64,000 nt of DNA, taken from contig NZ_JAIKTS010000001.1 of NCBI RefSeq assembly GCF_023556335.1, positions 434,001-498,000 on the forward strand. Direction: 5' to 3'. Below are positions 41,828 through 50,545 of the stretch, piece by piece. Source of the DNA: Stenotrophomonas mori (GTDB lineage: Bacteria > Pseudomonadota > Gammaproteobacteria > Xanthomonadales > Xanthomonadaceae). The translations under genes and the position numbers were made by a program. Position 1 is the stretch's first letter. Every line of letters starts with the position of its first letter. The notes below the pieces were generated by a model. It was not told the DNA's origin, made no database searches, and was given only the letters and a program-made list of their open reading frames with translations.

Positions 41828-43204
41828 ATGGCGAAGAATCGCACCGCCTACGTCTGCAGCGAATGCGGCGCCGAATACAGCAAGTGGCAGGGCCAGTGCA
41901 GCGAATGCGGGGTCTGGAACGTGCTGGGGCAGGTCGTGCTGGAGAGCGCGGCCGCGGCCAAGGCGCCGGCGGCCCGCCGCAGCGGCTGGGCCGGCAAGGC
42001 CGAAGCGCCGACGATCACCGCGCTCAAGGACGTGCGGCAGAGCGAACACGCGCGGGTGTCCACCGGCATCGGCGAGTTCGACCGGGTGCTGGGCGGCGGT
42101 CTGGTCGAGGGCGCGGTGGTGCTGGTCGGCGGCGACCCGGGCATCGGCAAGTCCACCCTGCTGCTGCAGGCGGTGGCGAAGATGGCCGGCACCCTGCCGG
42201 TGCTCTATGTCACCGGCGAGGAGTCGCTGGCGCAGGTCGCCGGCCGCGCGGTGCGCCTGGAGCTGCCGCTGGAGGGCGTCAATGCGCTGGCCGAGACCGG
42301 CATCGAGCTGATCCTGCGGCAGGCCGTGGCCGCGCGCCCGAAGCTGATCGTCGCCGACTCGGTACAGACGCTGTGGACCGAGAGCCTGACCGCGGCGCCG
42401 GGGTCGGTCAGCCAGGTGCGCGAGAGCGCGGCACGGCTGGTGCGCTTCGCCAAGGAGACCGGCACCGCGGTGTTCCTGGTCGGCCATGTCACCAAAGAGG
42501 GCGGCATCGCCGGCCCGCGGGTGCTCGAGCACATGGTCGATGCGGTGCTGTATTTCGAGGGCGAGAGCGGCAGCCGCTTCCGCGTGCTGCGCGCGTTCAA
42601 GAACCGCTTTGGCGCGGTCAACGAGCTGGGGGTGTTCGCGATGGGCGAAAAGGGCCTGAGGGAAGTGCCCAACCCGTCGGCGATCTTCCTGTCTGGGGGC
42701 AGCACCCGCCAGCCCGGCAGCTGTGTCATGGTCACCCGCGAAGGCACCCGGCCGCTGCTGGTGGAAGTGCAGGCGCTGGTGGACGCCTCGCCGCTGTCCA
42801 ACCCGCGCCGGGTGGCGGTGGGCCTGGAGCAGAACCGGCTGGCGATGCTGCTGGCGGTCCTGCACCGGCACGGGGGGGTGATGGTCGGCGACCAGGACGT
42901 GTTCATCAACGTGGTGGGCGGCATCCGCGTGCAGGAGACCGCGGTGGACCTGCCGGTGCTGCTGGCGGTGCTGTCCTCGCTGCAGGACCGGCCGCTGGCG
43001 GAGAAGACCCTGGCCTTCGGCGAGGTCGGCCTGTCCGGCGAGATCCGTCCGGTGCCGAACGGCGAGGAGCGGCTGCGCGAGGCCGCGACCCACGGCTTCA
43101 AGCGGGCCATCGTGCCGCGGGCCAATGCGCCCAAGAGCGGCAGCATCAAGGGCCTGGAGGTGATCGCGGTCGAGCGCCTGGCCGACGCGATCGAGGCCGC
43201 CTGA
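41828..43204 (+). CDS. radA: DNA repair protein RadA
   Basis: A 458-residue RecA-like/Lon-like protein processing branched recombination intermediates. The N-terminal zinc finger is CSECGAEYSKWQGQCSECG (about 9-27). Walker A GGDPGIGKS starts at residue 101, the RadA-specific KNRFG motif is near 258, and the C-terminal Lon-like domain (about 290-458) is complete. ATG 41828 has AGGGA seven bases upstream; ATG 41822 is too close to it. It is convergent with the yceI operon. Confidence 0.97.
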   Translation: MAKNRTAYVCSECGAEYSKWQGQCSECGVWNVLGQVVLESAAAAKAPAARRSGWAGKAEAPTITALKDVRQSEHARVSTGIGEFDRVLGGGLVEGAVVLVGGDPGIGKSTLLLQAVAKMAGTLPVLYVTGEESLAQVAGRAVRLELPLEGVNALAETGIELILRQAVAARPKLIVADSVQTLWTESLTAAPGSVSQVRESAARLVRFAKETGTAVFLVGHVTKEGGIAGPRVLEHMVDAVLYFEGESGSRFRVLRAFKNRFGAVNELGVFAMGEKGLREVPNPSAIFLSGGSTRQPGSCVMVTREGTRPLLVEVQALVDASPLSNPRRVAVGLEQNRLAMLLAVLHRHGGVMVGDQDVFINVVGGIRVQETAVDLPVLLAVLSSLQDRPLAEKTLAFGEVGLSGEIRPVPNGEERLREAATHGFKRAIVPRANAPKSGSIKGLEVIAVERLADAIEAA

Positions 43205-43289
43205 GCCCGCCACGCGGACCGGGCAGCCTGGCGGCGTCCGCGCGCCCGCATGCGCCAGCGCCGCCGCCGGCGGGCGCCCGGAGCGGATC

Positions 43290-43856
43290 TCAACGGGCGC
43301 GGAGCACGACCTTGGTGCTGATCGCGGTTTCGTTGGGGATGGTGCGGGTGTCGCTCCAGTCGCCGCCGCCGACGCCGAAGTCCAGCCGCATCACCGTGGC
43401 CTTGCCGGTCAGGACCGGCTGCGCGCCGGGGGTCCAGGTGAAGGTCAGGGTGACCGGCTTGCTGACGCCGCGCAGTTCCAGGGTGCCGTCGGCGGCGTAC
43501 TGGTTGTCGCCGACCGCACGGAAGCCGGTGGCGGTGTAGCGGGCCTGCGCGAAGCGGGCGACGTTGAAGAAATCCGCCCCCTGCAGGGTCGAGTCGCGGT
43601 CGCCGTTGCCGCTGCGGGCGCCGGCCAGCGGGATGGTGACGTCCAGCGAACCGGCGGCCGGATCGGCCGGGTCGAAGCTCACGCGGGTCTGGAAGCCGGG
43701 AAACGTGCCGGTGAAGATCTCGCCGTCGTACTTGGTGGCGAACACCAGGATCGAGCCGGGCGCCTGTTCGTAGTCCGCGGCCAGGGCCGGGGCGGTGGCG
43801 ATCAGGCCGGCCAGGGCGGCCGCGACCGCGGCCGGGGTGGTGAGTTTGATGGTCAT
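43290..43856 (-). CDS. YceI family periplasmic protein (downstream copy)
   Basis: A 188-residue exported protein. The signal peptide ends near residue 27 (TAPALA-ADYEQ), and the remainder is a single YceI lipocalin-like barrel that in relatives binds a polyprenyl lipid. SILVFATKYDGEIFTGTFPGFQTRVSFDP and GTLELRGVSKPVTLTFTW are typical. The ATG overlaps the stop of the cytochrome b561 gene (ATGA). It is the third gene of a YceI-b561-YceI operon, an arrangement also seen in E. coli yceJ-yceI. Confidence 0.92.
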   Translation of the reverse strand: MTIKLTTPAAVAAALAGLIATAPALAADYEQAPGSILVFATKYDGEIFTGTFPGFQTRVSFDPADPAAGSLDVTIPLAGARSGNGDRDSTLQGADFFNVARFAQARYTATGFRAVGDNQYAADGTLELRGVSKPVTLTFTWTPGAQPVLTGKATVMRLDFGVGGGDWSDTRTIPNETAISTKVVLRAR

Positions 43857-44431
43857 GCGGACTCCTTCTGTGGAGGGGCGAGCCAGCCGCGCGGCAGCAT
43901 GCGTGCGAGGGTGGCGTCGCGCTGGTGGAGGTGGTGGTAGAACGCGGCGGCGGCGTGGGCCAGCACGGCGAGGATCAGCAGCCAGAAGCCCCATTCGTGC
44001 ACGCCGTGGGCGAGCTGCGCGAGCAGGTCGTCGGGGGCGCTGAGCTTGGGCATCTCCAGCAGTCCGAACAGCCTGAACGGACGCAGGCCGCTGGCCGAGT
44101 CGTACAGCCAGCCGGACAGGGGCAGGGCGAACATCAGCAGGTACAGCAGCACATGGGTGGCGGTGGCGATGCGCCGCTGCCAGCCGGGAGTGCCCGGCAG
44201 CGGCCGCGGGGCGCCGGCATACAGCCGCCACACCACGCGCAGCGCGACCAGTATCAGCACGCTGATGCCCAGCGACTTGTGCGTGGTGTAGACCCAGAAG
44301 TACTTCGGGGTCCTGGGCAGCTCGCCCATGGTCAGCCCGACGATGCCCAGCAGCAGGATCAGCAGGGCGATCAGCCAGTGCAGGCCGGTGCTGACGCCGC
44401 CCCAGCGGTCGGGAGGATTCTTCAGGCTCAT
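43853..44431 (-). CDS. Cytochrome b561 (YceJ/CybB type)
   Basis: A 192-residue, four-helix diheme cytochrome b. Histidines suitable as heme ligands are in STGLHWLIALL, VYTTHKSLGI, ATHVLLYLLM and LAHAAAAFYHHLH. Such proteins pass electrons between quinones and periplasmic partners. Its start overlaps the upstream yceI stop and its stop overlaps the downstream yceI start, four bases each. The three products are almost certainly made together. Confidence 0.92.
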   Translation of the reverse strand: MSLKNPPDRWGGVSTGLHWLIALLILLLGIVGLTMGELPRTPKYFWVYTTHKSLGISVLILVALRVVWRLYAGAPRPLPGTPGWQRRIATATHVLLYLLMFALPLSGWLYDSASGLRPFRLFGLLEMPKLSAPDDLLAQLAHGVHEWGFWLLILAVLAHAAAAFYHHLHQRDATLARMLPRGWLAPPQKESA

Positions 44432-45138
44432 GGGCGTGGTTCCGGTTCTGGAGAGGGGGCCAGGGCTGCCTCGACGGCGGCGGCCGCGGCCGCCTCGACA
44501 TCCTCGGTGCCGGCATCGGTACCGGCGGGCAGCCCGCCGGTGGCTGCCGGCGGAAGGGCGCGCGCATCGCGTACCGCTTCGGCCTCGATGCGCAGTTCCA
44601 CGCGGTCGCCGATGACCGACGACCAGGCGTCGATGCCGAAGTCGGAACGGTTCAGGGTGGCGCTGGCGGAGAAGCCGGCGGTGTGCCGGAACGGCGGCAG
44701 GGGGTGGCGCTTGAGCGCGTTCAGGCGGGTGTCGAGCACCACCTCGCGGCTGACGCCGCGCAGGGTCAGCAGGCCATGGACGCGGGCGTGGTCGGGCGCG
44801 ATGGGTTCCACGCGGGTGGACACGAAGCGGGCCTGCGGGTGGCGGCGGCCATCGAGCAGGTTGCGGGCCAGGGCCGCGCGGTTCCAGCCGGCCTCGCCCA
44901 GTTCCAGCCGGTCGAGCGGGACAAGGACGTCCAGGCGGGCGCTGCGCCAGTCGTCCGGGTCGAACTCCAGCAGTCCCTCGCTGCCGGCGATGGTGCCCAG
45001 CGCCTGCGAAAACCCGGCATGGTCGATCGCGAACAGTACCCGGGTGTGCACCGGGTCCAGGCGGTAGCGCTCGCTGGCCGGCGCGGTCAGCGGGATCAGG
45101 CAGGCGAGCAGCAGGGCGGCGGGACGGCGGAAAGGCAA
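44428..45138 (-). CDS. YceI family periplasmic protein with C-terminal tail (upstream copy)
   Basis: A 236-residue exported YceI protein, first gene of the operon. The start chosen is TTG at 45138, with AGGAG seven bases before it, giving a clean signal peptide (PFRRPAALLLACLIPLTAPAS). A longer frame begins with ATG at 45177, but a TAGAAT -10 box lies inside its first codons, so it cannot be used by that transcript. After the barrel, about 45 residues of Ala/Pro/Glu-rich tail (VEAAAAAAVEAALAPSPEPEP) are unusual for the family and probably disordered. Confidence 0.88.
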   Translation of the reverse strand: MPFRRPAALLLACLIPLTAPASERYRLDPVHTRVLFAIDHAGFSQALGTIAGSEGLLEFDPDDWRSARLDVLVPLDRLELGEAGWNRAALARNLLDGRRHPQARFVSTRVEPIAPDHARVHGLLTLRGVSREVVLDTRLNALKRHPLPPFRHTAGFSASATLNRSDFGIDAWSSVIGDRVELRIEAEAVRDARALPPAATGGLPAGTDAGTEDVEAAAAAAVEAALAPSPEPEPRP

Positions 45139-45164
45139 GCGGCGGCTCCTGGACGGACAAGGGG

Positions 45165-45170
45165 ATTCTA
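45165..45170 (-). promoter_or_regulatory. -10 box of the yceI-b561-yceI operon
   Basis: TAGAAT on the reverse strand, 27 bases before the TTG start. It supports that start against the ATG at 45177. Confidence 0.55.
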
Positions 45171-45324
45171 GGCGCATGCCGGGGGCGGGTTGTCACCGGC
45201 GGCTGCAATGGATCGTTGTGATGCCGCTCCCAATTCGATCCGCCGCATGCCGGGGTTTGCCGTAATTGCGACGCGCGGAGGGTGGAAAGACCGCACCGGT
45301 TCGGCCGTACGGCGGTGCGGATGC

Positions 45325-45330
45325 TATTTT
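45325..45330 (+). promoter_or_regulatory. Candidate -10 box of the hybrid kinase gene
   Basis: TATTTT lies 14 bases before the proposed GTG. GGGAG follows as a ribosome site. A pair of 8-bp arms, CCGCACCG / CGGTGCGG, sits just upstream at about 45292-45320. Confidence 0.4.
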
Positions 45331-45343
45331 GCCGGGAGTACGG

Positions 45344-48300
45344 GTGTGGGCGAGTGAAGCGGTGGAAGAGGGGGGACGAGGAAGTGCAGCGGCCGGCGTG
45401 GGAACGCGTGCCGGCGGTCGTGGCTCCACCGGCGCCGCGCACCGGCTCGGGCGGGCGGCGCTGCTGCTGCTCCTGGCGCTCTGCGGTTCGGCGGTCCAGG
45501 CCGAGGTGCCGGTCGCCCCGCAGCCGCGGCGGCTGGGCGTGGCCGATGGCCTGCCGTCGGCCAACATCAATGCGTTCGCCGAAGACCGGACCGGCTACCT
45601 GTGGCTGGCCAGCCGCGATGGCCTGGCACGCTTCGACGGACGCAGCCACCGCATCTGGCGCGCCGAGGACGGCATCCGCGACAACCTGCTGTGGAGCCTG
45701 CACGTCGATGCCCGCAACCAGCTGTGGTTCGGCACCCAGAGTGCGGGCCTGGGGGTGTTGTCGGCCGACCGCCGCAGCATCCGCTTCTTCAACCGCAAGA
45801 GCCACCCGGAAATCGGCAGCAACACGGTATGGAGCATCGCCTCCACCCCTGACGGCAGCGTCTGGTTCGGCACCCCGACCGCCGGGCTGCACCGCCTGGC
45901 CAGCGATGGCAGCATCCAGCGGTTCATGCCCGAGCCGGGCCGCGCGGACAGCCTTCCGTCGGCCGCGGTCGCCTTCCTGGCGGTGACCGCCGACGGCGTG
46001 CTGTGGGTCGGCACCAAGGGCGGGCTGGCGCGCTGGACCGGCCACGGTTTCCAGCGCGAAGGCGAGGACGTGCTGCCGAGCACGCGGATCAACGGCCTCA
46101 AGGTCGACCGCCAGCAGCGGCTGTGGATCGGCACCACCGACGGCGTGGTGGTGCGCCGGCGCGACGGCCGTTTCGTGTCCGCAGGCTGGCCCGGGCTGGC
46201 CGCCGGCGATGCCCTGGGTCTGCTGGCCTATGCCGGCGGCGGCGACTACTGGCTGGATACGCGCGACGGTCTGGGCTACAGCCGCCGTGGCGGAGCGGTG
46301 CGCAACGTGCCGCTCTACAGCGCCCAGGAGCGCGGGCTGGTGAAGCCGAACTGGAATGCCGCCCACGAAGACCGCGATGGCGGGCTGTGGTTCGCCAGCA
46401 CTAACGCCGGGCTCTGGCACCTGCCACCGAGCTGGCGCCAGTTCTCGGTGTTGACGCGGCACCTGGACGACCCGGCATCGCTGCGCAACCCGTATGCGCT
46501 GGCCCTGGCGGCCTCCTCCTCGGGCGGCCTCTGGGTGGTGGGCACGCGTGGTGCGCTGGACCGCCTGGACCCGGCGACCGGCGCGGTGGAGCACCACCTG
46601 CAGCCGATCGCCGACATCGCCTGGCCGCAGTCGGTGGCCGAGGATGCCCGCGGCCGGGTATGGATCGGCAGCCTGGACACCCTGGTGCGCTACGACCCGC
46701 GCGACCGCAGCGTGCGCCGCTGGCACCGCGACGATGCCGAGGATGCGGCGCTGGCCGGCGACGGCGACATCGTGCGCTTCTGCGACGGTGGCCGGGTATG
46801 GGTGTATTCGGAAGACGCCGGACTGCAGCAGCGCGATGGCGAGGGCCGGGTGCTGCGGCAGATCGCGCCCGGGCAGGCCGGCCTGCCCAGCGTGGGCATC
46901 GAGGACATGCAGTGTGGGCCGCAGGACCGGCTGTGGATCTCCGGCGCCGCCGGCCTTGCCGGCTGGGATCCGGGCGCCGCCCGCCTGCGGCCGGTGCCGG
47001 GCGGGCCGGAGGACCCGGTCTATGCCTTCAGCGTGGACGCCGGGGGTGCGGTCTGGACCGCCGGCCAGGGGCATGTCGAGCGCTACCGCTGGAAGGGCGG
47101 GCGGCTGGTGAGCGAGGTCCGCATCGGCGGCGACCACGGCTTCCCGGTACTGGCGCCGGGCGGGCTGGTGGTGGACGACCACGGCCTGCTCTGGGCCAGC
47201 GCCGCGCGCGGATTGATACGGGTGGACCCGGCCAGCCATTCGGTGCGCCTGTACGGCGTGCACGACGGCCTGCCGGACCAGGAGTTCCGGCGCCGCAGCC
47301 TGGTGCGGGCACGCGACGGGCAGGTGGCCGGCGGTACCCCGGAAGGCGTGGTGCTGTTCGACCCGGCGCAGGTCCGGCCGCCGCCGCGCAAGCCGCCGCT
47401 GGTGATCGAGCGGATGAGCGTGCGGCGCGGCGACGACGCGATCGAGCTCAGCCCCGGCACCGCCCTGCAGCTGCGCGACAGCGACCGCGACCTGCAGGTG
47501 GTCGCGCGGCTGCTGGCCTTCGCCGACCCCACCAACAACGCCTACCGCTTCCGCCTGGCCGGCTACGACCTGGACTGGGTGGATGCCGGTGCCAGCGGCG
47601 AGCGGGTGTTCGCGCGGCTGGCACCGGGCAGCTATACGCTGCAGGTGCAGGGTAGCGTGCCCGGCGGAGGCTGGATCGCGGCGCCGCCGTTGCAGATCGA
47701 GGTGGCGCCGGCCTGGTGGCGCGGCGGCTGGGCCAAGGCCGGCTACGGGGTCGCCGCGGTGCTGGCGCTGGGCGGGCTGGTGCTGGCCTACCGTGCGCGC
47801 CTGCGCCGACGCAGCGAGTGGCAGCTGACCGAACAGCGGCGGGCGCTGGCCGAGCAGTCGTCGATGGCCAAGACCCGCTTCCTGGCCACCTTCGGCCATG
47901 AGGTGCGCACGCCGATGACCGGCGTGCTGGGCATGACCGAGCTGCTGCTGGATACCCCGCTGGACAGCGCGCAGCGGCGCTACGCCAATTCGATCCAGCA
48001 GGCCGGCACCCACCTGCTGCAGCTGGTCAACGATTCGCTGGACCTGGCCCGCATCGAGGCCGGCCGGCTGGAACTGGACAGCCAGGCCTTCGAGCTGGCC
48101 CCGCTGCTGGAGGAGACCGCCGCGTTGATCGCGCCGGTGGTCAACAAGCGCGGGCTGATGTTCGTGCACGAGCGGCGGTTGCCGATGCCGGTGCTGGTCA
48201 CCGGCGATGCCATGCGCCTGCGGCAGATCCTGATGAACCTGCTGGGCAACGCGGTGAAATTCACCGAGCACGGCCAGGTCGGCATGGGCGTGGAGCTGCT

Positions 48301-48976
48301 GCCGGAGGGGCGCGGCATCCGCCTGCAGGTCAGCGACACCGGCCCGGGCATCCGTCCGGAGCAGCAGGCGCGCCTGTTCCGGCGCTTCGAGCAGGCCGAG
48401 GGCGTGCACACCACCTCGCGCTACGGCGGCAGCGGCCTGGGCCTGGCGATCTGCCAGGAGCTGGCGGTCGCCATGGGCGGACGCATCCGGGTGGCCAGCC
48501 GGCTGGGGGCCGGTGCGCGCTTCATCGTCGAGCTGCCGCTGCCGTGGCGGGCACTGGACGATGGCCGGCGGCGGGCACCGCCGGCCGCCGGGAGCGGCCC
48601 GGACGGCAGCCTGCGGATCCTGCTGGTGGAGGACGACCTGACCGTCGCCGACGTGATCGCCGGCCTGCTGCGCGCCCGCGGGCACCAGGTGGTGCACGCG
48701 CTGCACGGGCTGGCCGCGCTGGCCGAGGTCACCGCCTGGACGTTCGACGTGGGCCTGCTGGACCTGGACCTGCCGGGGCTGGACGGCATGGCGCTGGCGA
48801 CGCAGCTGCGCGGGCAGGGCCACCGCTTCGCGCTGGTGGCGGTCACCGCACGCACGGATCCCGCCGCGGAACTGCAGGCGCGCGCGGCCGGTTTCGACGG
48901 TTTCCTGCGCAAGCCGGTGACCGGCGACATGCTGGTGGCGGCGATCGGCGCGGCCTGGCGGCCGGCGCCGCGCTGA
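45344..48976 (+). CDS. Hybrid two-component sensor kinase with propeller sensor
   Basis: A 1210-residue membrane kinase. An exported sensor comes first: signal segment LLLLLALCGSAVQA near residues 38-51, then about 14 Reg_prop repeats (GYLWLASRDGLARF, WIGTTDGVVV) to about 700, and a Y_Y_Y domain to about 790. One helix follows (795-815). Cytoplasmic parts are HisKA with FGHEVRTPM near 849, HATPase with NLLGNAVKF near 964, and a receiver whose phospho-acceptor is D1140 (LLDLDLPGLDG). No HTH output domain follows, so it must signal through a separate regulator. GTG 45344 fits promoter and ribosome site; the frame runs back to 45266. Confidence 0.93.
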   Translation: MWASEAVEEGGRGSAAAGVGTRAGGRGSTGAAHRLGRAALLLLLALCGSAVQAEVPVAPQPRRLGVADGLPSANINAFAEDRTGYLWLASRDGLARFDGRSHRIWRAEDGIRDNLLWSLHVDARNQLWFGTQSAGLGVLSADRRSIRFFNRKSHPEIGSNTVWSIASTPDGSVWFGTPTAGLHRLASDGSIQRFMPEPGRADSLPSAAVAFLAVTADGVLWVGTKGGLARWTGHGFQREGEDVLPSTRINGLKVDRQQRLWIGTTDGVVVRRRDGRFVSAGWPGLAAGDALGLLAYAGGGDYWLDTRDGLGYSRRGGAVRNVPLYSAQERGLVKPNWNAAHEDRDGGLWFASTNAGLWHLPPSWRQFSVLTRHLDDPASLRNPYALALAASSSGGLWVVGTRGALDRLDPATGAVEHHLQPIADIAWPQSVAEDARGRVWIGSLDTLVRYDPRDRSVRRWHRDDAEDAALAGDGDIVRFCDGGRVWVYSEDAGLQQRDGEGRVLRQIAPGQAGLPSVGIEDMQCGPQDRLWISGAAGLAGWDPGAARLRPVPGGPEDPVYAFSVDAGGAVWTAGQGHVERYRWKGGRLVSEVRIGGDHGFPVLAPGGLVVDDHGLLWASAARGLIRVDPASHSVRLYGVHDGLPDQEFRRRSLVRARDGQVAGGTPEGVVLFDPAQVRPPPRKPPLVIERMSVRRGDDAIELSPGTALQLRDSDRDLQVVARLLAFADPTNNAYRFRLAGYDLDWVDAGASGERVFARLAPGSYTLQVQGSVPGGGWIAAPPLQIEVAPAWWRGGWAKAGYGVAAVLALGGLVLAYRARLRRRSEWQLTEQRRALAEQSSMAKTRFLATFGHEVRTPMTGVLGMTELLLDTPLDSAQRRYANSIQQAGTHLLQLVNDSLDLARIEAGRLELDSQAFELAPLLEETAALIAPVVNKRGLMFVHERRLPMPVLVTGDAMRLRQILMNLLGNAVKFTEHGQVGMGVELLPEGRGIRLQVSDTGPGIRPEQQARLFRRFEQAEGVHTTSRYGGSGLGLAICQELAVAMGGRIRVASRLGAGARFIVELPLPWRALDDGRRRAPPAAGSGPDGSLRILLVEDDLTVADVIAGLLRARGHQVVHALHGLAALAEVTAWTFDVGLLDLDLPGLDGMALATQLRGQGHRFALVAVTARTDPAAELQARAAGFDGFLRKPVTGDMLVAAIGAAWRPAPR

Positions 48977-50404
48977 TCACTCGGCGACTTCCTCCACCGC
49001 CCGCGGGTGCGGGCGGTTCTCGGGCAGCTGCCAGAACACCAGGGTCGAGCTGAGGGTGATCGCGCCGACGCAGACGAATGTCGCGTGCAGCGCGGCGGTG
49101 GCACCGTCGCCGTGGGCGCCGAGGTGGTTGCCGAAAGCCGACAGCAGGCTGCCGGCGGTGGCCGCGCCGAAGCCGGTGGCCAGCATCATCACCATCGACA
49201 GCAGGCTGTTGCCGCTGCTGGCCTGGTCCATGTCCAGGTCGCGCAGGGTGACGGTGTTCATCACCGTGAACTGCATCGAGTTGACCGCGCCGAACAGCGC
49301 CAGCTGTAGCAGCCGCAGCGGCAGCGGCTGGTGTGCGGTGACGAACACGAAGCTGGCCATGGCCAGGCCGACGCAGACGGTGTTGACCATCAGCGTGCGC
49401 CGGTAGCCGAAGCGTTCCACCAGCAGCACCGCCAGGCGCTTGGCGGCCATGCCGGCCAGCGCCACCGGGATCATCATCATGCCGGCGGCCATCGGGCTCA
49501 TGCCCAGGCCGACCTGCAGCAGCAGCGGGATCAACAGCGGCATCGCCCCGCTGCCGATGCGCGAGAACAGGTTGCCGAGGATGCCGATGCGGTAGCTGCC
49601 GACCTGGAACAGGCTCAGCGGGAACAGCGCGTCGGCACGGCCGGCGGCATGCAGCCAGTAACCCGCCAGCGCGGCGACCCCGATCACCGCCAGCAGCAGC
49701 GCCAGCGCATGCGCCGAGTCGAAGCCGGAGGCGCCGTCCAGCGCCAGCGAGAGCGCGATCATGCCGAAGGCCAGCATCAGGTAGCCGGCCAGGTCGAAAC
49801 GCTGCCGGCGCAGGCCATAGTGGTCGGGCATGATGCGCATCGCCGCGCCCAGCCCGATCAACCCGATCGGCAGGTTGATCAGGAAGATCCAGTGCCAGGA
49901 CGCGGCCTCCACCAGCCAGCCGCCCAGGGTCGGCCCGAGCAGCGGGCCGATCAGCGCCGGGATCGCGATGAAGCTCATCGCCGACAGGAACTGCGCGCGC
50001 GGCACCGAGCGCATCACCGCCAGCCGCCCGACCGGCAGCAGCATGGCGCCGCCGATGCCCTGCAGCACGCGCGCGGCCACCAGCCAGCGCAGCGTGGGCG
50101 ACAGTGCGCAGGCCAGCGAGCCGAGCGTGAACAGCACGATCGCGGCGAGGAAGGTGCGGCGGGTGCCGAAGCGGTCGGCGATCCAGCCCGAGGCGGGGAT
50201 GAAGCTGGCCACCGCCAGGGCGTAGCTGAACACCACCGACTGCATCTGCAGCGGGCTTTCGCCCAGGCTGCGGGCCATTGCCGGCAGCGCGGTGTTGACG
50301 ATGGTCGAATCCAGCATCTGCATGAAGATCGCCAGCGACACCAGCCACAGCAGGGGCTTGTGCGGGCTGCCGGCGGGCAGCGGACTGGAAACCGGAGCGG
50401 ACAT
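48977..50404 (-). CDS. DHA2 family multidrug MFS transporter (14 helices)
   Basis: A 475-residue efflux pump. LDSTIVNTALPAMARSLG near residue 32 is motif D1 of the DHA2 group, ADRFGTRRTFLAA is motif A, and GPLLGPTLGGWLVEAASWHWIFLINLPIG is motif C. MdtD-like proteins have the same layout. Its stop codon is immediately next to that of the convergent kinase gene, with no base between. No membrane-fusion or outer-membrane partner is adjacent. Confidence 0.92.
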   Translation of the reverse strand: MSAPVSSPLPAGSPHKPLLWLVSLAIFMQMLDSTIVNTALPAMARSLGESPLQMQSVVFSYALAVASFIPASGWIADRFGTRRTFLAAIVLFTLGSLACALSPTLRWLVAARVLQGIGGAMLLPVGRLAVMRSVPRAQFLSAMSFIAIPALIGPLLGPTLGGWLVEAASWHWIFLINLPIGLIGLGAAMRIMPDHYGLRRQRFDLAGYLMLAFGMIALSLALDGASGFDSAHALALLLAVIGVAALAGYWLHAAGRADALFPLSLFQVGSYRIGILGNLFSRIGSGAMPLLIPLLLQVGLGMSPMAAGMMMIPVALAGMAAKRLAVLLVERFGYRRTLMVNTVCVGLAMASFVFVTAHQPLPLRLLQLALFGAVNSMQFTVMNTVTLRDLDMDQASSGNSLLSMVMMLATGFGAATAGSLLSAFGNHLGAHGDGATAALHATFVCVGAITLSSTLVFWQLPENRPHPRAVEEVAE

Positions 50405-50545
50405 CGGGACGCGGACTCGCAGAGGAAAGGGGCATTGTCCGCCCCGGGGTGTGCAGGCGCCGCGCAGGACCGTGGGCGGGCGGGCCGGCGATGCCGGCCC
50501 GGCGCGGCGGTGGTCCCGCGCCGGACCGGGCGCGGGATGCCGGGA

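Noticed and set aside
43853..48823. A 1656-codon open frame on the reverse strand across the hybrid kinase gene
   Set aside because: It is antisense to a kinase with recognisable domains throughout, has His/Gln/Arg/Ala-rich shadow composition and no family match. Only its end portion is the real cytochrome b561 gene.
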